Shown in pieces: positions 12,343 to 21,513 of a DNA stretch of 64,000 bases. The position numbers and the translations under genes were made by a program. The stretch's first letter is position 1; each line of letters begins with the position of its first letter. Under the pieces are notes generated by a model that worked only from the letters and a program-made list of their open reading frames with translations, was not told the origin of the DNA and did no database searches. Source of the stretch: Acidobacteriota bacterium. GTDB taxonomy: Bacteria > Acidobacteriota > Vicinamibacteria > Vicinamibacterales > UBA2999. The stretch is from NCBI GenBank assembly GCA_963169195.1, contig CAUJDN010000035.1, positions 1-64,000 of the forward strand. The letters are read 5' to 3'.

Positions 12343-13355
12343 TGGGTGATCTGCCGCGCTTTCCGCTGGCGGCGTTGCCGACGCCGATTACCGATGCGGT
12401 GCGGCTGCGCGCGGCGCTCGGGGGACCGGGGCGCTGCCCGCGCATCCTCATCAAGCGGGACGATTTGACGGGGCTCGGCCTGGGCGGCAACAAGGCACGC
12501 AAGCTCGAGTACCTCATCGCCGACGCGCTGGCGAAGGGCGCGCACACCGTGATCACGACCGGCGCGGTGCAGTCGAACCATGCCCGGATGACGGCGGCGG
12601 CCGCGTGCATCGCGGGCCTCAGGTGCGTGCTCGTCCTCACGTCACGCCACGACGCGCCGCCCGTCGAGGGGAACCTGCTCCTCGATCGGCTCTTCGGGGC
12701 GGAGGTTCGCTTCGTCCCCGCCGAGGACCCGATGCTGGCCGTCGGGCGAGACGAGGAAGTGGTGGCCGAGGTCGTGCGCGAGGAGGCCGCAGCGGGCCGC
12801 CACGCGTATGTGATTCCCGTCGGCGGGTCGAGCGCCGTCGGGGCACTGGGCTACGTGTCGGGGACGGCGGAGCTGGTCGGTCAGCTGCGTGAGATGGGTG
12901 TGGCGCCGACGCGACTCTACTTCGGCAGCGGCTCCCGCGGCACGCAGGCGGGGCTCACGCTGGGCGCGAAGCTCAGCGGCGCGCCCTACAGGCTGTGGGG
13001 CGTGGCCGTGAGCGCGGGCGAGCCCGAGAAGATCGAGCGGGCGAAGAAGGCCGCCAACGAGGCGGCGACGCTGCTCGGCGTTGAAGCGCGCGTGGATCGC
13101 GAGGACCTCTTCACCGACCAGGACTTCATCGGCGAGGGCTACGGCATCCCCACGCCTGCGGGGCTGGAGGCCATCGACCTCGTCGCGCGCACCGAGGCGA
13201 TCCTGCTGGACCCGGTCTACACGTCGAAGGGGTTCTCGGCGCTCGTCCACCACGTGCGCGCCGGAGACATCCCGCCCGCCGACACCGTCGTGTTCCTGCA
13301 CACCGGCGGCGTGCCGGCACTCTTCACGCGCGAGTTCGCGGCCACGCGCGCGTAG
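12342..13355 (+). CDS. D-cysteine desulfhydrase / ACC deaminase family PLP enzyme
   Basis: RFPLAALPTPITDAVRLRAALGG...ILIKRDDLTGLGLGGNKARKLEYLIADALAKGAHTVITTGAVQSNHARMTAAAA...SGSRGTQAG. Confidence 0.92.
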   Translation: MGDLPRFPLAALPTPITDAVRLRAALGGPGRCPRILIKRDDLTGLGLGGNKARKLEYLIADALAKGAHTVITTGAVQSNHARMTAAAACIAGLRCVLVLTSRHDAPPVEGNLLLDRLFGAEVRFVPAEDPMLAVGRDEEVVAEVVREEAAAGRHAYVIPVGGSSAVGALGYVSGTAELVGQLREMGVAPTRLYFGSGSRGTQAGLTLGAKLSGAPYRLWGVAVSAGEPEKIERAKKAANEAATLLGVEARVDREDLFTDQDFIGEGYGIPTPAGLEAIDLVARTEAILLDPVYTSKGFSALVHHVRAGDIPPADTVVFLHTGGVPALFTREFAATRA

Positions 13356-13516
13356 CGCGTCCCGGGAGGCCGTCCCCTTCGCGGCGGAACCGGCGCGGCG
13401 CACCGCGCATGAGCGCGCCCCGATTGCCCTGCGGGCGGAGGCGGGAAGCGCACGCAGGGCGCGAAGGCCCCTTCGGCGCGCCTGCCGCGCGGGTCAGGCA
13501 AGCGGGGCTGCCCCGG

Positions 13517-13765
13517 CTACTTCAGTACCCCCACCGCCTTCAGCAGCGCGATCAGGATGCACGCGCCTACGATGGCGATGACGACGCTCACGATGGCGTT
13601 GGTCGCGACGATGCCGAGCAGCCCGGCGAGCCACGTCCCGATCCACGCCCCGACCACCCCGACCAGGATGTTGGCGATGCTCCCCATCTGCGCGTTGGTC
13701 TTCATGACGATGCTGGCCAGCCAGCCTACGACTGCACCAACGATGATGGTGACGATCAGACCCAT
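13517..13765 (-). CDS. GlsB/YeaQ/YmgE family small membrane protein
   Basis: 82 aa, MGLIVTIIVGAVVGWLASIVMKTNAQMGSIANILVGVVGAWIGTWLAGLLGI. Confidence 0.9.
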   Translation of the reverse strand: MGLIVTIIVGAVVGWLASIVMKTNAQMGSIANILVGVVGAWIGTWLAGLLGIVATNAIVSVVIAIVGACILIALLKAVGVLK

Positions 13766-13795
13766 GGCACCCTCCTTCAGATCGAGGCGAACGCT

Positions 13796-15229
13796 CTATC
13801 GGACAACGGGCACGGCTGAGGCGGCCATCTTATCCGATTCAGGGCCCGCCGGCGAGGCGACACCATCAACGGCGGTAAAGGCGGCGTGATCGAGCTGGCC
13901 CAGGGCGCGGGCCGTCACGGTGCCGGCAGTCATCGAGCCGCTGACGTTGACGGCGGTACGGCCCATGTCGATGAGCGGCTCCACCGAGATGAGCAGACCT
14001 GCCAATGCCACCGGGAGGTTCAGGGTGGAGAGAACCACCAACGCCGCGAAGGTGGCGCCGCCGCCGACGCCGGCAATACCCACCGAGCCGAGCGTGGCCA
14101 CCATCACCACCGACGCCATGAACGACAGCGACGTCGGATCGATCCCCGCGCTCGGCGCGATCATCATCGCCAGCATCGCGGGGTAGAGGCCGGCACACGC
14201 GTTCTGCCCGATCGTGGCGCCGAAGCTGGCGGCGAAGTTGGCGATGGCCGGCGAGACACCCAGGCGCGAGACCTGCGTCTCGACGCTGAGTGGGATGGCC
14301 GCGGCGCTCGAGCGTGAGGTGAACGCGAAGGTGAGCACGGGCCAGATCTTCTGGTAGAAGCGCTTCGGGCTCAGCCCGGCCATCACGAGGATGGTCGAGT
14401 GCAGCATCAGGATGAGGCCCAGGCCGATGTACGACGCCACGACGAACCCGCCAAGACTGATGACGTCGTTCACGTTCGAGGTCGCCACCACCCGCGTCAT
14501 CAGCGCGAGCACGCCGTAGGGTGTCAGGCGGATGACGATGCGCACGAGGCGCAGGATCAACTGCTGGAGGGCGTCGATGCCCTGCAGGATGCGGTCGCCG
14601 AGCTCCGGCTTCTCGCGCCGCAGTGACAGCGCCGCAAGGCCCAGCAGGGCCGCGAAGATGACAACGCCGATGACGGACGTGGAACGGCTGCCGGCGAGGT
14701 CCGCAAAGATGTTGGTGGGAATGAAGGACTGCAGCAGGTTCGGGATGGTGAGCTGGGCCGCCTCCCCCACGCGCGACTCGAGGGCCGTGCCGCGTTCGAG
14801 TTCCCGGGCGCCCTGCACGAGGCCGTCGGCCCGAAGCCCGAAGAGCCGGGTCATCCCGATGCCGATGCTGGCCGAGATGGCGGTCGTCACCAGCAGCAAC
14901 CCGATCACGCCGCCGCTGATGGCGCCAAGGGCCCGGGCGTTGCTCAGCTTCGTCACCGCCGCCAGGATCGAGATGAGCACCAGCGGGGCGATGACCATCT
15001 GGAGCAGCCGCACGTAGCCGCCCCCGACGACGTTCACCCAGCTCATCGTGTCGCGGACCGTGGCGCTGCCGAGCCCGAAGAGGCCCTGAATGGCCGCGCC
15101 AAGGACAACCCCGAGCACGACCGCGAGCAGGACGTTGGTCGAGAGCTTCGCACCGGCCCGCGCCCGGCGGGCGAGCCAGGCGATGACCAGGGCGAACACG
15201 GCGATGTTGGCAAGCACTGCGAGGTTCAT
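13796..15229 (-). CDS. L-cystine / dicarboxylate:cation symporter family transporter (TcyP-like)
   Basis: ...VNVVGGGYVRLLQMVIAPLVLISILAAVTKLSNARALGAISGGVIGLLLVTTAISASIGIGMTRLFGL...AFTSRSSAAAIPLSVETQVSRLGVSPAIANFAASFGATIGQNACAGLYPAMLAMM. Confidence 0.88.
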   Translation of the reverse strand: MNLAVLANIAVFALVIAWLARRARAGAKLSTNVLLAVVLGVVLGAAIQGLFGLGSATVRDTMSWVNVVGGGYVRLLQMVIAPLVLISILAAVTKLSNARALGAISGGVIGLLLVTTAISASIGIGMTRLFGLRADGLVQGARELERGTALESRVGEAAQLTIPNLLQSFIPTNIFADLAGSRSTSVIGVVIFAALLGLAALSLRREKPELGDRILQGIDALQQLILRLVRIVIRLTPYGVLALMTRVVATSNVNDVISLGGFVVASYIGLGLILMLHSTILVMAGLSPKRFYQKIWPVLTFAFTSRSSAAAIPLSVETQVSRLGVSPAIANFAASFGATIGQNACAGLYPAMLAMMIAPSAGIDPTSLSFMASVVMVATLGSVGIAGVGGGATFAALVVLSTLNLPVALAGLLISVEPLIDMGRTAVNVSGSMTAGTVTARALGQLDHAAFTAVDGVASPAGPESDKMAASAVPVVR

Positions 15230-15360
15230 ACGCGCTCCCGCGACGAAACGAAAACGGCCCTCCGAGGATCGGGAGGGCCGGAAAGGTTGACGCGCATTGC
15301 TGTCAGAAATCCACGGGTCTCATGGCGTCCACACTCCCGGCTTCCTGGGCAGGAAGCCGC
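15230..15360 (-). promoter_or_regulatory. Candidate transcription attenuator/leader upstream of the cystine transporter
   Basis: Minus strand: 9-bp-arm hairpin CGGCCCTCC-CGATCCTC-GGAGGGCCG (15255-15263/15272-15280) followed by TTTTCGTTTCG about 25 nt before the start codon; second hairpin GGCTTCCT-GCCC-AGGAAGCC (15339-15358) upstream. Confidence 0.55.
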
Positions 15361-15535
15361 CGCGACAACAGCAGCCGGACAGGTGGAGCTGATTGGACAT
15401 GGACCGGTGTCAGGGCAGTCTAGCCCACTTACCCTGAGATGTCGATGGCTGGGCCCCGGTTTCAGACAACGCCGCAGGATACAGCCGTCGTGATGGCGTC
15501 CCTGCGATCGATCGAGTCCGGCAGTCGCTCGGGCC

Positions 15536-16954
15536 TCACCACGCGACATCGATGGGCGGCCGGGGTGCCATGGCTGCCCGCGCCTCGATGGCCTCTCCGG
15601 CAGCCAGGCACAGGTCTTCCCGGAACCGTGGAGCGAGAATCTGCACGCCGACCGGGAGGCCGTCCACGACGCCGGTCGGCACCGCGAGTCCCGGCACGCC
15701 CAGGACCGGCACGGCCGTCAGCGTGACGCACTCGCGCCAGAGCCCGGCCGTCCGCTCGCCACTCTCGAGATCGAAGCCCCGCTCGTACACGGGCTGGGTG
15801 CACACGGGCGCCAGGACCAGCGGGACGCGCTCGAAGAAGCGCTGCCACTCCCGGACGACGCGGGCACGCTCGGCGAGCGCCTTCATGTAGGCCACGCCGT
15901 CCTCCTCGGGGTAGGCGTCGATCATCAGGCCCATCGCGCGGTTGATGCCCGCGTCCCCGTACTGCTCGATGACCGGCCAGAGGTAGAGGCGGATCTCCGG
16001 CATCTGCATCGCCAGCCACAGCTCCATCGCGCGCGTGAAGCCGGGCGTCCGTACCTCGACGATCTCGTAGCCCGCGTCCTCGAGCCACCCGGCGGCCCTG
16101 CCAAGGGCGTCGGCGACGGTGGGGTGCAGCCCGGCACCGGCGAGATCCTCGGGCTCGGTCACGAGGGCCACCTGCCGAGGACGTGGCCCGCCCTCGAGCG
16201 GGACAGGCACCCACCACGGATCCCGCGCGTCGCGCCGGGCCATGGCCTCGAGCGCGAGGCGCACGTCGCGCACGGTGCGCGCGAGCGGTCCCTGCACGGA
16301 GAGCAGTTGCGAGGACATCGAGCGCTCGGCCGTGGCGCTCGGGTTGAAGGCCGGCACGCGGCCGAAGGACGGGCGCAGGCCCACGAGGCCACAGCAGTAG
16401 GCCGGGTAGCGGATCGACCCCGCGATGTCATTGCCGTGGCCGATCGGCGTGATGCCCACGGCCACCGACGCCGCGGCCCCGCCGCTCGATCCGCCCGGCG
16501 TGTGGCGCTCGGACCACGGGCTGAACGTGCGCCCGCGCAGCTCGTTCTCGGTGTCGAGGCGGAAGCTGAAGGCCGGCGTGTTGGTGCGGCCGATGATCAC
16601 GGCACCGGCGGCCCTCAGGTTGGCCACCACCGGGCTGTCCTCGCGCGCAAGGACGTCGCGGAAAGCCACGACGCCGTTGGTGGTGGCGCAGCCCGCCTGG
16701 TCCACGTTCTCCTTGATCGAGACGGGCACCCCGTGCAGCGACCCGAGCGCGTCGCCTCTCGAGACGGCCGCATCGGCGTGGTCCGCCGCCGAGAGGGCCT
16801 GCTCCCCGAGGTCCACGGTCACCGCGTTGAGCCTCGGGTTGACGGCGGTCATGCGTTCCAGGCACGCCTCCACGGCCTCCCGCGACGAGATCTCCCGCCG
16901 GGCAATCGCCTCGGCCATGCGCGTGGCGTCCCACCGCCAGATTTCATCTGCCAT
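15536..16954 (-). CDS. Amidase (amidase signature family)
   Basis: MADEIWRWDATRMAEAIARREISSREAVEACLERM...LHGVPVSIKENVDQAG...GGSSGGAAASVAVGITPIGHGNDIAGSIRYPAYCCGLVGLRPSFGRVP. Confidence 0.95.
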   Translation of the reverse strand: MADEIWRWDATRMAEAIARREISSREAVEACLERMTAVNPRLNAVTVDLGEQALSAADHADAAVSRGDALGSLHGVPVSIKENVDQAGCATTNGVVAFRDVLAREDSPVVANLRAAGAVIIGRTNTPAFSFRLDTENELRGRTFSPWSERHTPGGSSGGAAASVAVGITPIGHGNDIAGSIRYPAYCCGLVGLRPSFGRVPAFNPSATAERSMSSQLLSVQGPLARTVRDVRLALEAMARRDARDPWWVPVPLEGGPRPRQVALVTEPEDLAGAGLHPTVADALGRAAGWLEDAGYEIVEVRTPGFTRAMELWLAMQMPEIRLYLWPVIEQYGDAGINRAMGLMIDAYPEEDGVAYMKALAERARVVREWQRFFERVPLVLAPVCTQPVYERGFDLESGERTAGLWRECVTLTAVPVLGVPGLAVPTGVVDGLPVGVQILAPRFREDLCLAAGEAIEARAAMAPRPPIDVAW

Positions 16955-17238
16955 CTCATCCGCCCCGCGACAGCATACCCTGCCGGCGATCGGGTGGACG
17001 GGCATTCAGCGGAGGCAAGACCGCGCTGCTGGCCGCGGGCATTGTCGGAGGTGTGTTGTTCGTCGACTATGCCGTGGCGGCGGTGTCGCTGGGGAACCCG
17101 TAGCTGACCGGGTGAGGCCGCGGGGTTAATGCGGCGCGAGTACGTGGCCGCCGGATCGGGCGCCGGAAGGCGCGCGGCTCGGGGGATCGAGCCGCACGCC
17201 GCCGGGCGCCGTCATGCCCGGGTCAGGCGACCAGTCGG

Positions 17239-17610
17239 TTACGGAAGGCGCAGAACCTGTCCCGGCTTGATCTTGTCGGGATCGGTCAGCTGATCCTTGT
17301 TCAACTCGAAGATCTTCATGTACGCACTGGCGCTGCCCAGGTGCGCCTTCGCAATCGCGCTCAGCGTGTCCCCGGCCTTCACCGTGTAGGTCTTGACCTC
17401 GCCCGGCGGCGGGCCCGTCACCTTGATGTCGGCCACGATGTCGTTCTGCCAGGTGGGAATCGTCTTGATGGCGTCCCAGATCTCGTTCTTGTCGGCCTCG
17501 GTCGCGACCGTTCCCTTCCAGTACAGCTTGCCTTCGCGTTCCTCGGCGCCACCGTGGAACTTGCCCTTCGCCTTTTGGATGGCGTATGCGTACGTATCTC
17601 TCAATGCCAT
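17239..17610 (-). CDS. BON plus LysM domain protein (Kbp/YgaU-like)
   Basis: KGKFHGGAEEREGKLYWKGTVATEADKNEIWDAIKTIPTWQNDIVADIKV then TYTVKAGDTLSAIAKAHLGSASAYMKIFELNKDQLTDPDKIKPGQVLRLP. Confidence 0.92.
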   Translation of the reverse strand: MALRDTYAYAIQKAKGKFHGGAEEREGKLYWKGTVATEADKNEIWDAIKTIPTWQNDIVADIKVTGPPPGEVKTYTVKAGDTLSAIAKAHLGSASAYMKIFELNKDQLTDPDKIKPGQVLRLP

Positions 17611-17683
17611 GAGTCACCTCCAGGAATATTCGATCCAGTCTACTTCGTCGACGCTACGCGGTGCACTCGTCACGCACGCCAGC

Positions 17684-18106
17684 TCAGCGTTTCGCCAGCA
17701 GGTCGCGGATCTGCGTGAGCAGCACCTCTTCCTTCGAAGGCTCCGGCGGGGCCGCCGGCGCCTGCGGGCGCCGGCTCGCATTCATCGCCTTGATGACCAT
17801 GAACAGCGCGAACGCCACGATGAGGAAGTTCACGATCGTGTTCACCAGCAGCCCGTACGCGAAGGTGACGGCACCGGCCTCCTTCGCCGCCGCGAGGGAG
17901 ACATAGGGCCCCGGCGTGGCGCCCTCCTTCAGCACGAGGAACATGTTCGAGAAGTCCACGCCTCCGAGTGCCAGGCCGATGACCGGCATGAGCACATCAC
18001 CGACGAAGCTGGTGACGATGGCGCCGAAGGCGGCCCCGATGATGATGCCGACCGCCATGTCCACGACGTTGCCGCGCATCGCGAACTCCCTGAATTCCTT
18101 CAGCAT
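17684..18106 (-). CDS. mscL: Large-conductance mechanosensitive channel
   Basis: [56 protein letters not shown]...[16 protein letters not shown]. Confidence 0.97.
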   Translation of the reverse strand: MLKEFREFAMRGNVVDMAVGIIIGAAFGAIVTSFVGDVLMPVIGLALGGVDFSNMFLVLKEGATPGPYVSLAAAKEAGAVTFAYGLLVNTIVNFLIVAFALFMVIKAMNASRRPQAPAAPPEPSKEEVLLTQIRDLLAKR

Positions 18107-18176
18107 GTGATGGTCCTCCCCTGCCGCACAGCATATGCGCTTTCCGGGACACCGGGCGCACACGTCCTGTGCGGGG

Positions 18177-18773
18177 TCAGCGTCGAGGCGGGGGGGCGAG
18201 GACGCGATCGCCAAAGCGCCGCAGGGCCTCGATCTGTGCCGGGGTGAACTCGACCGGAATGCCCAGGATCACGCCGCTGATCCGGCGGGCCTGCAGCACC
18301 TGGATCAACTCGAGCAGCGTCATGGTTGCGATGCCGCTGTTGATGGCCACCCCGGGACCGGGCACCGAGAGGCGGAGCCGGTTCGACATCTCCACGGCGC
18401 GCAGCTCAGGGGTGTCGCGATCGAGGATCAGGGCCAGCGTCGCCTTGCGCAGGAAGTTCGGATTGACGCCGAGGCCCGCCTCGACGCGCACCTCGAACTC
18501 GCTGACCTGCTTCTCCGGCACGCGGCCGGGCCAGCGCGCCGAGACGACGACCGTCGGCGATCCCTGCGGCCCCGACGGCATCACGGCCACGAACACCCGG
18601 CTCTCGCGGGCAGACTGGTCGTAGGCCTCGCGGACCTCGCCGTCACGCCACGTCGCCAGCGGCCCGGCATCTGCCTGGGCAAAGGCCGGCACGGTGTGCG
18701 CGACCACCGTGCCCGCAACGGCCAGGGCTGTCACGGGAACACGAAGGACACGAAGCGCACGAAGGGCGGTCAC
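18177..18773 (-). CDS. Exported hypothetical protein, translationally coupled to the upstream M14 peptidase
   Basis: GTG start overlapping stop of upstream gene (GTGA); signal-like N-terminus [32 protein letters not shown]. Confidence 0.7.
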   Translation of the reverse strand: MTALRALRVLRVPVTALAVAGTVVAHTVPAFAQADAGPLATWRDGEVREAYDQSARESRVFVAVMPSGPQGSPTVVVSARWPGRVPEKQVSEFEVRVEAGLGVNPNFLRKATLALILDRDTPELRAVEMSNRLRLSVPGPGVAINSGIATMTLLELIQVLQARRISGVILGIPVEFTPAQIEALRRFGDRVLAPPPRR

Positions 18774-21475
18774 TTCCCCAATTGCACCGCGCTGACAGGC
18801 GTGGAGGGCCCGTGGAACATCGCGTTGAAGATCAAGCGGAACGTCGCGCGCGGCTGTGCGCGGAAGTCGACCTGCGATCCGTAGGTGACGACGGTGCCCT
18901 TGCCCACGCGGAACGAGACCACATTGGCCTGGTCCTTCAGGTACTCCTCGCCGAGCAGCCAGCCGCTCTGCAGGATGTTGGCGCGCGGGTAGCGCGAGAC
19001 CACCTTCGTCTCCACGCCGAAACCCGGGCGCAGTCGATAGGCCTGGTCCGACTCGAAGAAGATGGGCCACGCCTCGGGCATGCCCCACGCCACGGGGTTC
19101 GTCGTGTCGAACTCGTTCTGCAACAGCGACCCCGGGCAGTAGAAGAGCGACGAGGGATCCGCCACGCGGTCGCGCAGCGTCTGCATCAGCCGCGCGGGGC
19201 TGCTGAATGCGTCACGCAATGCGCCGTCCACCGTAGCCTGGGACACCGACTCGGAGGCCTGTGTCGCCTGGGGGCCAAAGCGCGGCGGCGCCTCGGGCAG
19301 CGCCTTCTCGATGGGAAGGTTCAGCAGCTCGGTCGCCGTCTCGACCGCCGTGCCGATGGCGAGCAGCGTGCCGCCGTTCTCAACGAACGCCTTCAGCTTC
19401 GTCCAGCCCGCGTCACCCACGCCGAACGCCCACGACCATTCCGCGGGATCGTTCCTCTTCGGATCCAGCCCGTTGACGATGCGCGCCTTCGACGTGCCGG
19501 AGGGCAGGAGGATGACGTCGTACTTCGCGTTCAGATCACCGGCGAAGTCCTGCGACTTCACGATCTCGTGGTTGATGCCGTACTGCTCGAGCAGCCACAT
19601 GAGCCACCCGCCTGGCATGTTGTTGGCGCCCTTCCAGAGGCCGACTTTCGTGCCGGACTTCAGGCGGAAGCCATCGACGGCGGGCATGCGGTCCGCCCCG
19701 GAGACGACGAGCCCGAGGTCTGCCGCGGCCTGCTCGACAATCTTCTGCGACGCGGGCGTGGACGGGATGATGAACGTCCCGGCCGGGTGGTCGTCGAAGG
19801 CCGTGCCGGCGCGGAACGTCGGGACGTTCGCCTTCTGCAGCTCCGCCACCAGCTTGAAGACGCCGTAGGACTCGGGCCCGACCAGGTAGGCCGCGCGCGG
19901 CCGCGCCGGCACGGGCGCGGTGATGGGCTTCACGGCCTTCACCGGCTCGAGCGGCGCGTCGAAGGGCTCGTCCACCTGGTCCACCGTCACGCCCATCAGC
20001 ATCCAGAGCGTGTGGCCCGTCACGTCGTAGGGCGGCTCCGGCGGCCCCCCCGGAAACACCCGCAGGTCCGGATACACCTGCTTCTCGAGCATCGTCTTCG
20101 CAAAGGCGCCGTACGGCTGCGCGGTCTTGATGACGTAGGAACCTGCCGGGTACTGCTTCCCGCTCGCCGAGAACGCCGACGTGGCCCGGTGAATCTCCAC
20201 GTCCCCGAACTCCAGGATCTCGAGCATCTCGTAGGTGGCGAACGGATCACGCTGCGCGGCAGGGACGACGAACGCGTAGGGACCCTTGTCGTAGTTCACC
20301 CAGTCGCGGTGCACGCGATAGAAGTTGTAGAGCCACTCGCGTCCGTACTTGGCCACGTGCGACATGCCGGCCAGGGCCGCCGTGACACCGTAGTCCACCT
20401 GCTGCCCGAGCGTCCACGTGTCCTTCGAGTAGGGTACCGGGAAGTTCCAGCGCGAGTCCTGCGGGCCGAGCGGCCTGCCTCGCTGCGGGTTCACGTACGG
20501 GTCGGCCAGGTTGCCGCCGCTGTTGGCGATCTCCGTGAGGATGCGCGGCTGCCCATGGTAGGCCATGTACTGGCGTGCCGGGCTCCACATGTCGTAGGAC
20601 TGCAGCCACGCGACGCCCTCCTTGCCTTCCCCGATCAGCGCCGAGGCCATGGCCTGTCCGACCGTCGCCTGCCCGAGCGAGAGGATGGGGTGGATGTTCG
20701 GGTCGAAGGGATCCGTGAACGGCGGCACGAAGATGCGTGAGCCATTCGGGCCCTGCTGGTGCATGTCGTGCACGATGATGGGCTTGTACCGGTTCTGCAC
20801 GAGGTCGATGTTCATGCGCGTTTCCTTCTGCGTGAACATGAACCAGTCACGGTTGTCGTCGTGGCCGACGTACTTGTGGTACAGGTCCGGGTAGACACGC
20901 CCGTAGCTCGTGCCCTTCGTCTTGTACCAGTGATCGATGACCAGGTACTGGCCGTCCGGATTCACCGACGGGATCATCAGGATGACCGAGTTGTCGAGGA
21001 TGTCGCGGATGAACGGCGAGCTCTCCGTCGCCAGGCGATGGACGATGGAGAGGATGGCCTGGCCGTTGGAGACCTCGGTGGAGTGGATGGTGGCATAGAC
21101 GAGATAGAAGGGCTTGCCCTCGGCGGCCAGCGTCTGCGCCTCGGCGTCGGCGAGCCCGCGCGGATCCGCCAGCCGCCGGTTGATCTCCGCCAGCCGATCG
21201 AACTTCGCGAGGTTCTCAGGAGAGCTGATCCGCAGCAGCGCGTAGTCGTTCCCCATCGTCGACGTGCCGAGGACGTCGAACCTCAGGCGGTCGGTCTGCT
21301 TCGCCAGCAGCGCGAAGTACTCCAGAATCTTCGGATAGCGGGCCAGCTCCCCATCGGTGCCGATGCGGAACCCGAAGTACTGCTCGGGTGTCGGGACCGA
21401 TTGCGCGACCGCGGGCGCGACAATCAGGAGGCTGAGGCAGGCGACGAGCAGGATACGGGCGGAGCGCTGGCGCAT
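18770..21475 (-). CDS. Exported M14 family zinc carboxypeptidase-like protein
   Basis: 901 aa; VYATIHSTEVSNGQAILSIVHRLA (HxxE), MIPSVNPDGQYLVIDHWYK, IIVHDMHQQGPNGSRIFVPP. Confidence 0.9.
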   Translation of the reverse strand: MRQRSARILLVACLSLLIVAPAVAQSVPTPEQYFGFRIGTDGELARYPKILEYFALLAKQTDRLRFDVLGTSTMGNDYALLRISSPENLAKFDRLAEINRRLADPRGLADAEAQTLAAEGKPFYLVYATIHSTEVSNGQAILSIVHRLATESSPFIRDILDNSVILMIPSVNPDGQYLVIDHWYKTKGTSYGRVYPDLYHKYVGHDDNRDWFMFTQKETRMNIDLVQNRYKPIIVHDMHQQGPNGSRIFVPPFTDPFDPNIHPILSLGQATVGQAMASALIGEGKEGVAWLQSYDMWSPARQYMAYHGQPRILTEIANSGGNLADPYVNPQRGRPLGPQDSRWNFPVPYSKDTWTLGQQVDYGVTAALAGMSHVAKYGREWLYNFYRVHRDWVNYDKGPYAFVVPAAQRDPFATYEMLEILEFGDVEIHRATSAFSASGKQYPAGSYVIKTAQPYGAFAKTMLEKQVYPDLRVFPGGPPEPPYDVTGHTLWMLMGVTVDQVDEPFDAPLEPVKAVKPITAPVPARPRAAYLVGPESYGVFKLVAELQKANVPTFRAGTAFDDHPAGTFIIPSTPASQKIVEQAAADLGLVVSGADRMPAVDGFRLKSGTKVGLWKGANNMPGGWLMWLLEQYGINHEIVKSQDFAGDLNAKYDVILLPSGTSKARIVNGLDPKRNDPAEWSWAFGVGDAGWTKLKAFVENGGTLLAIGTAVETATELLNLPIEKALPEAPPRFGPQATQASESVSQATVDGALRDAFSSPARLMQTLRDRVADPSSLFYCPGSLLQNEFDTTNPVAWGMPEAWPIFFESDQAYRLRPGFGVETKVVSRYPRANILQSGWLLGEEYLKDQANVVSFRVGKGTVVTYGSQVDFRAQPRATFRLIFNAMFHGPSTPVSAVQLGK

Positions 21476-21513
21476 GGGAATCCCCTCTTGAACGAGGGGA
21501 TTCTAGCAGGTGA

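Noticed and set aside
13356-13516. GC-rich palindromic stretch after the desulfhydrase
   Set aside because: Composition alone explains the apparent palindromes; no T-tract or perfect long stem.
16958-17103. Possible small membrane peptide ...GGKTALLAAGIVGGVLFVDYAVAAVSLGNP*
   Set aside because: No credible start codon or RBS in that frame; may be a gene remnant but not supportable.
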